Assembly (NCBI GenBank): GCA_030616775.1
Contig: JAUWWQ010000029.1
Location: 1-53,575, forward strand
Direction: 5' to 3'
DNA from: Planctomycetota bacterium
GTDB taxonomy: Bacteria; Planctomycetota; Phycisphaerae; UBA1845
DNA length: 53,575 nt
The notes under the pieces are model-generated. The model searched no databases, was not told where the DNA came from, and saw nothing but the letters and a program-made list of their open reading frames with translations. A program made the translations under genes and the position numbers. Shown here in pieces: positions 45,815 to 53,575 of this stretch (positions within the stretch are counted from its first letter, which is position 1; each line of letters starts with the position of its first letter).

Positions 45815-47068
45815 ATGCAAAAAGTGACCGACGGTCCTTACACGCTCCATACCTTGGATAACGGACTGCGCGTGGTAATCGAGCGGATGCCCCACGTGCG
45901 CAGTGCGGCGGCCGGCTTTCTCGTCCGAACCGGTGCCCGGGACGAGACCCCTCCTCTTGCCGGCGTTTCGCACTTTTTGGAACACATGATGTTCAAGGGT
46001 ACGGCCAGGCGTACATGGCGTGACATAACCGTCGACTTCGACTGCATGGGCAGTGCCTATAACGCCTATACCAGCGAGGACCGGACCATCTATTACGGGT
46101 GGGTCCGCAAGGCGGACATCGGCAAGCAGATCGAGCTGCTCGCCGACATGATGCGCTCCACGCTGCCCGCTTCGGAGTTCGAGACCGAAAAGAAGGTTGT
46201 TCTTGAAGAGATCGCTATGGCCAAGGACAACCTCGAACACCGGGCCTTCGATTTTCTGCAGGAGAAAGTCTTCGCCGGTCATCCACTCGCCTGGCCTGTC
46301 CTGGGCTATGAGGACACCGTCGGCCCGCTCGCGCGTGACCAGATGGGAGAGTACTTCGAGCAGCGTTACGCTCCCGACAACATGATGTTGATCGTTGCCG
46401 GGAACGTGAATCCGAAGGAGATCATCGGCTTCGCCGAAAAACACTGTGGCTCCTGGGCGGTTTCGGGCATATCCGCTAAGCAGGTCCCGCCGGACATTCA
46501 CGGCGGCACGGACGTGCTCACCGTGGAACGCTTCAAGCAACAAATTGTCGTGCTGACCTTTCCGTCGATCAGCGCCTGTGACAAGCGAGCGGAAACAGCA
46601 GGGGCGGCGGCGACGATTCTCGGCGGGGACAACTCGCGGTTCTTCTGGAGCATTGTGCAGAAGGGCGTGGCTCCGCGAGCGGGTGCCTATCATCTCGAAT
46701 ACACCGATTGCGGACTGATGATGCTGTACGGCATTTGTCAGCCGGAGAACGCCGAACAACTGTTGGAGGCCATGCGGGTTGAGGCCAATCGCATCTGCAC
46801 TGAACGGGTGCAGGAACATGAGGTCGAGCGGGTCAGGAACAAACGTCGGACGTCGCTCGCCATTGAAAGTGAGGCGCCGTATTATCGTCTCGCACAGTTG
46901 ATAGATGACATGGAGTACCGTGGAGCGCCGCGAACGGTCGAACAAATGTTGGCGGAGGTCGATGCGGTCACAGCCGATACGATCTACGATTATTTTCAAG
47001 AGTACCCGGTCAACGCCGACGGCCATCTGGCAAGCGCCGGCCCGAGACGCTGGCCGGAGGGCGATTGA
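45815..47068 (+). CDS. M16 zinc metallopeptidase, active subunit
   Basis: A 417-aa M16B peptidase (insulinase/processing-peptidase family). The inverted zinc motif is intact: VSHFLEHMMFKGT with His53, Glu56 and His57. The third ligand lies near Glu131/132 in KKVVLEEIAM. FDCMGSAYNAYTSEDRTIYY, LGGDNSRFFWSIVQKGVAPR and VERVRNKRRTSLAIESEAPY are family segments. It cuts peptides of limited size inside a clam-shell dimer. GAGGGAGTGAG precedes the ATG. It follows the inactive paralogue closely, in an apparent two-gene operon. It has no signal peptide, so it is probably cytoplasmic. The substrate is unknown. Confidence 0.92.
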   Translation: MQKVTDGPYTLHTLDNGLRVVIERMPHVRSAAAGFLVRTGARDETPPLAGVSHFLEHMMFKGTARRTWRDITVDFDCMGSAYNAYTSEDRTIYYGWVRKADIGKQIELLADMMRSTLPASEFETEKKVVLEEIAMAKDNLEHRAFDFLQEKVFAGHPLAWPVLGYEDTVGPLARDQMGEYFEQRYAPDNMMLIVAGNVNPKEIIGFAEKHCGSWAVSGISAKQVPPDIHGGTDVLTVERFKQQIVVLTFPSISACDKRAETAGAAATILGGDNSRFFWSIVQKGVAPRAGAYHLEYTDCGLMMLYGICQPENAEQLLEAMRVEANRICTERVQEHEVERVRNKRRTSLAIESEAPYYRLAQLIDDMEYRGAPRTVEQMLAEVDAVTADTIYDYFQEYPVNADGHLASAGPRRWPEGD

Positions 47069-47120
47069 TAGCGTATAACAATACCCGACGACCCGCATCA
47101 TCGGAAGGACTCGTTCCGAT

Positions 47121-48896
47121 ATGAAGTCACTCAGGATGTCAAAGACTGGTACGACCCGCCGAAAGATCATGGGGGCGCATTACACGCCGCGGCCCCTCGC
47201 TGATTTCCTAGCAGATCGCCTCGCATGTAAAGCCCGGGATAGCCACCAGACGCCCGTCCGCATCCTCGATCCGGCGTGCGGTGACGGGATACTTCTGGAA
47301 TCGCTGCTGACGCGTCTGCAAGACTCCGGAATCCTTCACCACTGCGAGGTTGTGGGCGTTGACCCCGATCCGCTGGTTCTGCCGGGCTGGGAGCGTAGGA
47401 TGGGACGGTTTGGGGAAGTTCACCGTCAGTTGGTCCGGGGAGACTTCTTGGATATCGCTGCTACGCGGCGCGGGGAAACGGAACTCTGGCAATCTCGCTC
47501 GGGGGATCCCACCTTGGAGCACGCTTTTGATATTGTAATTGCGAACCCCCCTTATGTCCGTACTCAGCTTCTAGGTGCCAAGAAGGCTCAACAACTTGCG
47601 GTCCGGTACGGTCTCACCGGACGGATCGATCTCTATCATGCTTTCCTCGTAGGCGCGACTGAGATAATGCGCGCAGGAGGGTACATGGGTATCATCACCT
47701 CGAACCGGTTCCTTTCGACTGCGGGAGGATCAGCGATTCGCGGGTATCTCGCGCGGAACTATGAGATTGAAGAGGTTATCGATCTAGGGGACACAAAGCT
47801 GTTTGACGCCGCCGTACTGCCGGCGATCTTTATTGGTCGTCGTCGGCAAGAAGCCCCGATGCGGCGGGCCCGGACCAGAGCACAGTTCATCAAGGTCTAT
47901 TCCCACAGGGATCGAGGTGCCAAGACCCGCGACGATACGCGCCCCACAACAGGGATTATGGAGATGGTGAAAGACGGTAAGCCGGGGCTTTACCGGACCT
48001 CTCACGGCCTATTCAATCTCACTAGCGGTGAGTTGATAATTGGTCGGGATCCAACAAAAATATGGTCACTTACCAGCAGGGAGGAAGCCGCGTGGCTTCG
48101 TCGCGTGCGCGATGCAGCGTTCGGACTGTTCGAGGACGTCGCCGTGGTACGCGTGGGGATAAAGACCACAGCCGATGACGTCTTCATCCGCTCGGATTGG
48201 AACACCCTCCCTCCGAAGATCCGGCCTGAACCGGAGCTGTTACGGGATTTGTTGACGCATGAGGACGCACGCCGCTGGACCGTTCCGGGGACAGCTCACC
48301 CATCTGCGCTCGTCCTGTATCCGCACGAGGTATCAAGAGGGCGTAGAAGGCCTGTTGATCTTGAACGCTACCCCAGGGCCAAAGCATACCTGGAGTCGAA
48401 CAGAAAACGACTCCAAAGGCGAGAGTATGTGCTCAACGCGGGAAGAAGGTGGTATGAAATCTGGGTACCGCAGAATCCCGATGCGTGGGCGGCGCCGAAG
48501 ATCGTATTCCCCGACATTAGCCCCAGCCCGCGCTTTTACCTGGATCTTGAAGGGTACGTCGTTAACGGTGATTGCTATTGGATAACCCTACGACCGGGTG
48601 TGCCGCGGAATATCATTTATCTTCTTCTTGCATTGGCCAACTCCTCCCTGATGACCCGATTCCACGATCTTGCTTTCAACAACAAGTTATATTCCGCGAG
48701 GCGGCGTTACATCACTCAGTACGTAGCGAAATACCCCTGTTCTGATCCTGGATCGCCTCATTCTCAAAAGCTGATTGCCCTGGCAAGGCAGATGGTTCGA
48801 GAAACTAAGCGCGATGATCAGTCGGAGGATCATCCCTTGCACGCCGAGCTAGACGTGGTCGTTCAAAGGACCTTTGGCTTAGAGCCCGCTGAGTGA
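47121..48896 (+). CDS. N6-adenine DNA methyltransferase (type II R-M, Eco57I-like)
   Basis: A 591-aa methyltransferase. Motif X/I region: MGAHYTPRPLADFLADRL, then RILDPACGDGILLESLL (residues 48-63). Motif IV is FDIVIANPPYVRTQ (NPPY at 142-145), followed by IDLYHAFLVGATEIMRAGGY, MGIITSNRFLSTAGGSAIRG. This order (gamma-class, NPPY) marks adenine-N6 methylation of DNA. The C-terminal 300 residues hold the target-recognition region (WYEIWVPQNPDAWAAPKIVF, then NGDCYWITLRP, YLLLALANSSLMTRFHDLAF). No fused nuclease is seen; the separate restriction gene follows with its start overlapping or 5 bp after the stop. Alternative ATGs at 47136 and 47169 exist. The target site cannot be predicted. Confidence 0.9.
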   Translation: MKSLRMSKTGTTRRKIMGAHYTPRPLADFLADRLACKARDSHQTPVRILDPACGDGILLESLLTRLQDSGILHHCEVVGVDPDPLVLPGWERRMGRFGEVHRQLVRGDFLDIAATRRGETELWQSRSGDPTLEHAFDIVIANPPYVRTQLLGAKKAQQLAVRYGLTGRIDLYHAFLVGATEIMRAGGYMGIITSNRFLSTAGGSAIRGYLARNYEIEEVIDLGDTKLFDAAVLPAIFIGRRRQEAPMRRARTRAQFIKVYSHRDRGAKTRDDTRPTTGIMEMVKDGKPGLYRTSHGLFNLTSGELIIGRDPTKIWSLTSREEAAWLRRVRDAAFGLFEDVAVVRVGIKTTADDVFIRSDWNTLPPKIRPEPELLRDLLTHEDARRWTVPGTAHPSALVLYPHEVSRGRRRPVDLERYPRAKAYLESNRKRLQRREYVLNAGRRWYEIWVPQNPDAWAAPKIVFPDISPSPRFYLDLEGYVVNGDCYWITLRPGVPRNIIYLLLALANSSLMTRFHDLAFNNKLYSARRRYITQYVAKYPCSDPGSPHSQKLIALARQMVRETKRDDQSEDHPLHAELDVVVQRTFGLEPAE

Positions 48897-48901
48897 GTGC
48901 G

Positions 48902-49519
48902 ATGACCCGACACGGATCCCTCTTTCGGTCAGCCGATGCTAAGAGAGATCGCATCCACGCCCTGGACTTGGCTGACGGCGACCCTCTGGCGAACGCGCCT
49001 GCCGATCCGAGCCTACTTTTTACGCTTGAGGAACTCGCCGTCCTGCTCAAGCCACTGATGCGCATTGAGGCCCCACGTGACACGGGGAACCGAATACTCG
49101 AAGTACGTCCCAAAGGACATTGGTTTGAATACCAGGTCGGAACACGTCTTGGGTACCACTATCCGCCAGGCGCGGGCTTGTTTCCGGACGTTCGCCACCA
49201 GCTCTTAGAGGTGAAGCACCACACCGGGAAATCCATCACCGTCGACTTCGGTCGGCATCATCCTGCATCAAAGGAAGTGCTCGAGGTGAGGTGGAACGAG
49301 AAGGTTCGTGTTCCAGTATGCGACATTCGGTATCTGATAGCACTAGCCCCGCCCCCGGATTTTCGTGTGACGGTGATGGTCCTGGCCACGGGCGCTGAGA
49401 TAGATTCCATCTTCGGGGTGTCGCCTACCCAAACCATCAAGTACCAGATGGGCATCTCGAAACAGTGGCGAGAAGAACATGCAGGGAAGATACTCGTATC
49501 TGGTCAGGAGTTTCGTTAA
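48902..49519 (+). CDS. type II restriction endonuclease partner
   Basis: A 205-aa protein right after the methyltransferase. A GTG at 48893 would overlap its TGA, and the ATG at 48902 is preceded by GAGTGAGTG. It looks like a PD-(D/E)xK nuclease: HWFEYQVGTRLGYHY (conserved Glu before the core), then AGLFPDVRHQLLEVKHHTGK, where Asp96, Glu103 and Lys105 form the PD...ExK triad, followed by SITVDFGRHHPASKEV. The later VCDIRYLIALAPPPDFRVTV strands fit the fold. The partner methyltransferase and tight spacing argue for the restriction subunit. The recognition sequence and subtype are unknown. No family name is claimed beyond the fold. Confidence 0.75.
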   Translation: MTRHGSLFRSADAKRDRIHALDLADGDPLANAPADPSLLFTLEELAVLLKPLMRIEAPRDTGNRILEVRPKGHWFEYQVGTRLGYHYPPGAGLFPDVRHQLLEVKHHTGKSITVDFGRHHPASKEVLEVRWNEKVRVPVCDIRYLIALAPPPDFRVTVMVLATGAEIDSIFGVSPTQTIKYQMGISKQWREEHAGKILVSGQEFR

Positions 49520-49532
49520 TGACTCGTTCTCC

Positions 49533-50372
49533 ATGAACACCCCGGCACCCCTTGACGTTAAAGTTATCTATAGCGCCTCGAAGCGCCGCCGTCGAGGTTG
49601 GCGGCCTTCTCGCGCCGGCGTGCCCATCCGAGACTCAGGCCTGGTGGTGCTGGGCATACTGAATCTCATCGCCGCAGGTGGATTGTACTACAGTACCTGT
49701 TGGCTGGCCGACCCGGAACTAAGACTGACGCTCATCAGGCACCTGCCGCTGCCGGGCGTCGATATCGATGCAGCCGCCGAGATGCTCACGCCAAGCCAAC
49801 CACAGTCACCCGGCTCTCAAATCCCGACCGTCGTCCGGCCGGCTCCAAGCGCAACACCCAGTACTACGGGTCAGACTGCCCGCGCCGTACTGTTGATTGC
49901 CACGGTAGTCGGATGGGAGGCACTGGCCGTGATCACTGCTTGCGCTTTGGCGCTGTTGGGCGGTGCACTGCTGGGACAAGCCGGTACTCCCGGGTTGCGC
50001 CTTGCCGGTGTCATCCTGGGTTTGGTGGGACTTGTTGCCGTCGGCTGGGCGGCCTATGGCCTGTGGGGCCAATACGGGAGATTTGTACCTGATCAACTGC
50101 GTACCGATATCGGCGGGCTGGTGCTGCTTGCGGCACTGCTTGGGCTTGTATTCGGCCGGGGGATACAAGGGCTCACTTACTTGGCCGCCATTACACTGAT
50201 CCTTTCAGCCGCCGGCAGCGTTCTTGGCCTGTACATCGGGGCCCAGTACGACGCCGTTAAACCGCAGGAGCTGCCCCTTCCATTTTTCGCTTTCCTGGTC
50301 CTTATCTTCGTGATTCATTCACTCTGGGCTTGGGTATTGCTACTACTGGCCTCACGTATTCGTCCATATTAG
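49533..50372 (+). CDS. multi-pass membrane protein of unknown function
   Basis: A 279-aa protein from the ATG at 49533, 13 bp after the restriction gene. The frame is open further upstream, but that part overlaps the preceding gene. Residues 1-35 are basic (SKRRRRGWRPSRAG). Then come about seven hydrophobic helices, including GLVVLGILNLIAAGGLYYST, AVLLIATVVGWEALAVITAC and FFAFLVLIFVIHSLWAWVLL. A soluble Pro/Ser-rich loop (TPSQPQSPGSQIPT) follows the first helix. No catalytic or transporter motif is recognised. It is not obviously linked to the R-M genes or to the BlaI pair. The GC-rich 200 bp after it contains no gene. Confidence 0.7.
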   Translation: MNTPAPLDVKVIYSASKRRRRGWRPSRAGVPIRDSGLVVLGILNLIAAGGLYYSTCWLADPELRLTLIRHLPLPGVDIDAAAEMLTPSQPQSPGSQIPTVVRPAPSATPSTTGQTARAVLLIATVVGWEALAVITACALALLGGALLGQAGTPGLRLAGVILGLVGLVAVGWAAYGLWGQYGRFVPDQLRTDIGGLVLLAALLGLVFGRGIQGLTYLAAITLILSAAGSVLGLYIGAQYDAVKPQELPLPFFAFLVLIFVIHSLWAWVLLLLASRIRPY

Positions 50373-50515
50373 AGCGTTCCCGCTTACCACGTAGCAGTCG
50401 GCGTCCCCCGCCGGCCGTGGCCTTCGGCCTGGGCCAATCCGACGAGGCCGATACGGCAAGCGGTCCTGCCTACCACGTGATCCCCGCGTCGCGGGCGGTA
50501 TCGACAACTTCTTAC

Positions 50516-50567
50516 TTGACAGCCTACTAGACACGTAGTAATATTCCTATGTCGCTAGTAATAGGAA
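50516..50567 (+). promoter_or_regulatory. sigma-70 promoter with embedded BlaI-type operator and leader hairpin
   Basis: TTGACA (50516-50521), a 17-bp spacer and TAATAT (50539-50544) form a near-consensus promoter. The dyad TACTAGACACGTAGTA (50525-50540) fills the spacer; it resembles the BlaI/MecI box (TACTA...TAGTA half-sites). TTCCTAT at 50544-50550 pairs with ATAGGAA at 50561-50567, and this stem would cover the AGGAAG ribosome site of the repressor gene. Repressor autoregulation is the simplest reading. Confidence 0.75.
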
Positions 50568-50573
50568 GTCTGA

Positions 50574-51008
50574 ATGGACGATTCGATCCCGCACATCACA
50601 GGGGCAGAGCTCCGAATCATGAAGGTGCTCTGGGAACTCGGTCGAGGCACCGTGCGGCAGGTCCTGGACGCCCTGCCAACGCATCAGGACGAACGACCGG
50701 CCTACACGACCGTCATGACCGTAATGAAGCAGCTCGCCGAGAAAGGCGCCCTGACTGTAGATCGGGAGCGTCAGCCGTTCGTGTACGTGCCCGCACTGCC
50801 TCGGGATCAGGTGCTCGGTTCTCGTTTGGCTCAGTTCCTGCACACGGTGTTCGACGGTCAAGTCGAGGATCTGGTCCTGCACTTGGCCAGACAGGCTCAC
50901 ATCTCTCCGGAGGACCTACGCCGCATTGAAGCGAAGATCCGGGCGCGCGAGCAGGCGGAGAGGCAGCCTCGTAGTCGTCCGGCAAAGCGCAAAAAGGGAA
51001 AGCTGTGA
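50574..51008 (+). CDS. BlaI/MecI-family transcriptional repressor
   Basis: A 144-aa winged-helix repressor. The N-terminal DNA-binding domain reads ITGAELRIMKVLWELGRGTV, RQVLDALPTHQDERPAYTTV, MTVMKQLAEKGALTVDRERQ, typical for BlaI/MecI/CopY. The rest, QPFVYVPALPRDQVLGSRLA onward, is the helical dimer domain; its tail is Arg/Lys-rich. BlaI repressors are inactivated by cleavage from a paired membrane protease. The protease gene overlaps this stop by 4 bp (GTGA). A dyad of the right type sits in its own promoter. No beta-lactamase gene is in the window, so its regulon is something else. Confidence 0.93.
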   Translation: MDDSIPHITGAELRIMKVLWELGRGTVRQVLDALPTHQDERPAYTTVMTVMKQLAEKGALTVDRERQPFVYVPALPRDQVLGSRLAQFLHTVFDGQVEDLVLHLARQAHISPEDLRRIEAKIRAREQAERQPRSRPAKRKKGKL

Positions 51009-52849
51009 TCCCGACTACTTCCGGAATTGACATCCAATCTGTCGCCGATGCCATCCTTGGGTGGACTGCACACGCCGTGGCGTTCGGCACAATCGTGGCG
51101 GGCCTGACTTGGCTGGTAATTCGCCTGCTGGGCAAACGCGCGTCACCAACGCTGCAGGTGGCGTTATGGTCGCTCGTTCTTGTCAAGTTCCTGGTTCCCG
51201 TGGGGCCTGGGTGGTCGCTTTCATTAGCCAGCAGCTACGAAAGGCTCTCGATGCGCGCATCGAGTCTTCGCGTTGCCGATGCCGATGCCGAGACCGGCCC
51301 CGTATTCGCGCCCATAGCGACGGCGAACGAAGCGGTGCAGGCGGACAAGATGGCTGCGCCGCTGTGGTTCAACTGGAAGGCGATTGCGGCAGGAGCGTAC
51401 GTTCTTACCGTGGTCGGCCTGGGAGCCACGAGGATTCGAGGCTATCGTCTCTTTCGCGCCCGCTGTCTGGCGTTCCCGGCGCCCGATGAATCCACTCGCC
51501 GCGTCGTGTGCGGTGTCTGCCGCAGACTCGGCGTGCGTCGGATGCCGTTGATCCGGATCAGCGACGAAGCCCGGGCACCGTTCGTGACCGGGTTTGTTCG
51601 TCCTTTGTTGGTACTCTCCAGTCGCCAGCTCGTGCGGCCGAACGAGCTGGAGACGGTGATCGTGCACGAGGTCACTCATATCCGGCGGGGTGACATGTCC
51701 GTGCGTTGTCTGCAATGGGTTGCCGGAACCGTCTTGTTTTTCTGGCCGGTCGTAGCATGGGTCAACCGTCGAATCGACGGAGCCCGGGAGTTTGCCTGTG
51801 ACCAATGGGCCCTGCGTCACGGGAAGCTCACGGTGTGCGAATACGCCAGGTGCCTGCTAAGCGTGCTTCGACCACTGCAGGTGCCGAGGTTGGTCTATCA
51901 GCCCGCATGCATGGCCGGCAGTCCAAGCACGATGGAAAGGAGAATCGACATGATTCTAGCGTTGTCAAGCCGCCCGGCACGGCGGCCGATCTGGGGCCTG
52001 TTTACGGTGGCGATTCTGGTGGCGTGGGGTGGTTTCACGCTCACCGGTGCAGCAGTTACAAATGGGGGTCCCGCAGCGAGTGAACCGAAGTATCTCCCAA
52101 CCGAAAAGGACATGAGACTCCACGCCGACACCGTGTACGCACGGGTCAACGAATACGCTGCGGGCGATCTGAACGGCGACGGTCAGACGACCAAGGACGA
52201 GTGCTGGAGCTTCGTGACGGCTGTCGTCTTGCAGCAGACCGACGCGGTGCTCGAGGAGTATCCGGACGCCGATCGCAACTCGGACGGCGAGCTGGATCTC
52301 CTGGAAGCGTACCAGTTCGTGCGCGGGGATTATGACCTCAAAGCGGTGCAGAAGTACGCTCAGTACGAGCTAACCTCGGCCAAGAAAAGCGGAGACAAGG
52401 AACGCTTCAAGGAGCTGAAGGCCGAGGCGTTCGCCCGCGAGATGGAAGCCTGGCACTTCATTCTCGACCGACGAGATCGGCTCATGGACATGATGAGCAC
52501 GGAACCGAATCTCGAGAAGGTCAAGAAGATCGCAGCGAAGATCGCCAAATTCGAGGACAAGAAGAAATCGGCCGCCCTAGCCGGAGGCCCGAAGCTCGCA
52601 TCCGCGATGGCGGACATCTCCGAACTCAAGGCGAAAGCTGAGGACCTAAGAGCGCAGGCGGCCACTCTTTCCAGTGAAGAGGCCGAGGGCTACTACAGCA
52701 AAGCGACCCAGCTTGAACAGAAGGCCACAACGCTCAGCGCCAAGTTGACTGGTGCCCTCGAAGAGAATATTGCCAGGCTCGAGGCCGCCGGCAAGCACGA
52801 CGAGGCTGCCGACCTCAAGGCCAAGCTGGCCAAGCTGCAGGAGCTGTAA
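51005..52849 (+). CDS. BlaR1-like M56 metalloprotease with EF-hands and coiled coil
   Basis: A 614-aa protein starting at GTG inside the repressor stop. The N-terminal half is the BlaR1/MecR1 antirepressor module: helices near residues 18-42 and 125-140, then VIVHEVTHIRRGD (HEVTH at 221-225, the zinc motif) and DGAREFACDQWALRHG (third ligand Glu262). A helix at 328-350 follows. Known BlaR1 proteins then carry a penicillin-binding sensor. This one instead has two canonical EF-hand loops (DLNGDGQTTKDE at 388-399, DRNSDGELDLLE at 423-434) and about 180 residues of charged coiled coil. The signal is therefore likely calcium or a protein partner, an inference. It should cleave the BlaI-type repressor. 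Confidence 0.88.
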   Translation: MIPTTSGIDIQSVADAILGWTAHAVAFGTIVAGLTWLVIRLLGKRASPTLQVALWSLVLVKFLVPVGPGWSLSLASSYERLSMRASSLRVADADAETGPVFAPIATANEAVQADKMAAPLWFNWKAIAAGAYVLTVVGLGATRIRGYRLFRARCLAFPAPDESTRRVVCGVCRRLGVRRMPLIRISDEARAPFVTGFVRPLLVLSSRQLVRPNELETVIVHEVTHIRRGDMSVRCLQWVAGTVLFFWPVVAWVNRRIDGAREFACDQWALRHGKLTVCEYARCLLSVLRPLQVPRLVYQPACMAGSPSTMERRIDMILALSSRPARRPIWGLFTVAILVAWGGFTLTGAAVTNGGPAASEPKYLPTEKDMRLHADTVYARVNEYAAGDLNGDGQTTKDECWSFVTAVVLQQTDAVLEEYPDADRNSDGELDLLEAYQFVRGDYDLKAVQKYAQYELTSAKKSGDKERFKELKAEAFAREMEAWHFILDRRDRLMDMMSTEPNLEKVKKIAAKIAKFEDKKKSAALAGGPKLASAMADISELKAKAEDLRAQAATLSSEEAEGYYSKATQLEQKATTLSAKLTGALEENIARLEAAGKHDEAADLKAKLAKLQEL

Positions 52850-52950
52850 GCCGTAGCGGATCAGGCTCCCACTGGTCGCTGACGAGAGTGTATGACCAGG
52901 CCGTAAACACCTGACGCCACTAACACTGATACGGCGCTCACAACAAGCCA

Positions 52951-52990
52951 GCCCCGCCCCAACAAGCCGAAACGCTTGCGGGGGCGGGGC
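52951..52990. terminator. long GC-rich stem-loop after the BlaR1-like gene
   Basis: GCCCCGCCCC (52951-52960) pairs perfectly with GGGGCGGGGC (52981-52990). The loop contains a second stem, CAAGC-cgaaac-GCTTG. It starts 101 bp after the stop codon. No T-run follows, so a Rho-independent terminator is possible but weak. It may be a mobile-element or REP relict. The decayed transposase fragment lies next to it on the other strand. Confidence 0.5.
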
Positions 52991-53105
52991 TTGCGAATAA
53001 AGGCCACCTACGGCAATCCCACCCGGCCGCGTCATTTTGCGATGTCTGGATCGTGGGCCGGTCCGTTTTTCGAGCGACCTGAAAAACAATTCCCAACACC
53101 TCTTC

Positions 53106-53270
53106 TCACTCGCGCAGAATCTGATGGATCAGGACGTGGCTAATGGTGCAGTCTTCGCTGCGGAGGATGTCCCGGATGTCGTAGACGGAGTAGTTCTGTT
53201 TTCGAAGTTCGATGACCCGCTGGCGGGCGGGCTCACGTACTGTGATATCAGCTAATTGCTACTCGCTCAT
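53106..53270 (-). pseudogene. dead transposase N-terminal fragment
   Basis: On the minus strand a frame starting ATGAGCGAG meets a TAG at codon 4, then reads QLADITVREPARQRVIELRK, QNYSVYDIRDILRSEDCTIS, HVLIHQILRE and a TGA at 53108-53106. The RQRVIELRKQNYSVYDIRD segment matches the helix-turn-helix head of DDE transposases found in planctomycetes. No catalytic domain follows. Two in-frame stops show it is a decayed copy. Confidence 0.65.
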
Positions 53271-53575
53271 ACCGCCTGGCAGGCCCACGGATGTGCGTTC
53301 GCCGGTGTAAAGCCGGGATACCGTGCGAACAACGAGCCCGCGCGGTCAAATGGATTGGGGGCGAATCCCCTCAGGCGAAAATCCAGACTAAGAACTCGCC
53401 CGGGAAAGGGCCAAACCCCAGAGAAGGGCAGGCTTGCGGCCAAGCCCACCCTTCCTTCGGTATGTCTACCTCGAGCTACACCCGGTTACGGGCATCCGTC
53501 CGGTCCGGGCCAGCCAGTTGCCGGAGGCGTTTGCGCAGGCGGATAGGCGAACCCGCGGAACGCATCGAGCTCAAA
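53271..53575. other. unassigned right-end sequence
   Basis: About 300 bp with no supportable gene. A plus-strand frame from 53256 is rejected as compositionally odd. Short GC pairings can be drawn (for example GCCGG-tgtaaa-GCCGG-like, GGGGG-cgaat-CCCCT), but no known RNA family was recognised. The sequence runs off the window. Confidence 0.3.

Noticed and set aside
53256-53546. 96-codon plus-strand frame at the right end
   Set aside because: Low-complexity, Pro/Gly/Arg-rich translation without motif, overlapping the transposase relict start.
53271-53575. Group II intron 5' end or RNase P-like RNA
   Set aside because: A GTGCG start and some pairings exist, but no domain V-like hairpin, intron-encoded protein or RNase P core was found.

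Overview
The window (about 60% G+C) most resembles a chromosomal piece of a planctomycete, probably Phycisphaerae-like. This is inferred from protein character, not from a marker gene. The pointers are a secreted repeat protein with a planctomycete-style dockerin module (GDFNDDGHVDHIDF), an IPTL-CTERM substrate next to an exosortase H-type enzyme, PQQ-propeller, HEAT and TPR envelope proteins, a BlaI/BlaR1-type pair, and many small GGCTGAAGCC-type hairpins between genes.

Layout. 0.3-5.1 kb: envelope proteins (lipoprotein, HEAT-repeat protein, C45-type Ntn hydrolase, tiny Asp/Tyr-rich lipoprotein). 6.0-8.7 kb: an exosortase locus made of an IPTL-CTERM protein, the sorting enzyme and a partner membrane protein. 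8.8-10.9 kb: thiC on the minus strand behind a TPP riboswitch. 11.1-21.3 kb: HDOD protein, two divergent flagellins, a very large FliD, FliS and a TPR protein. 21.3-27.6 kb: an accessory island. It holds a broken FTCD fragment, a nuclease-STAND NTPase, a DUF559 endonuclease enclosed by 235-240-bp direct repeats built from palindromes, a methyltransferase-like protein, a HigBA-like toxin-antitoxin pair and a dead tyrosine recombinase. 27.6-33.8 kb: housekeeping genes (5-formyl-THF cyclo-ligase, rarA, glmS, an EamA transporter) and a DUF4190 protein, with an 84-bp MITE-like inverted-repeat element. 34.0-38.6 kb: a 14-repeat dockerin protein, a small unknown protein and a PQQ-like propeller. 38.7-47.1 kb: purH, a cobalamin adenosyltransferase, an O-antigen-ligase/TPR protein and a paired inactive/active M16 peptidase set. 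47.1-49.5 kb: a two-gene restriction-modification system. 49.5-52.9 kb: a membrane protein, then a BlaI repressor and a BlaR1-like M56 protease whose C-terminal half carries two EF-hands and a coiled coil. The right end has a long hairpin, a dead transposase fragment and about 300 bp of unassigned sequence.

How the genes work together. The flagellar block encodes filament, cap and export chaperone. The exosortase block is a self-contained sorting enzyme plus substrate. The 21-27 kb island and the R-M pair are probably defence or mobile cargo. The strongest candidates for an undescribed system are the short nuclease-STAND protein with its neighbours, the DUF559/palindromic-repeat unit, and the EF-hand BlaR1-like sensor under an operator-containing promoter. 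No tRNA, rRNA or CRISPR array was recognised. All family assignments come from reading motifs by eye.
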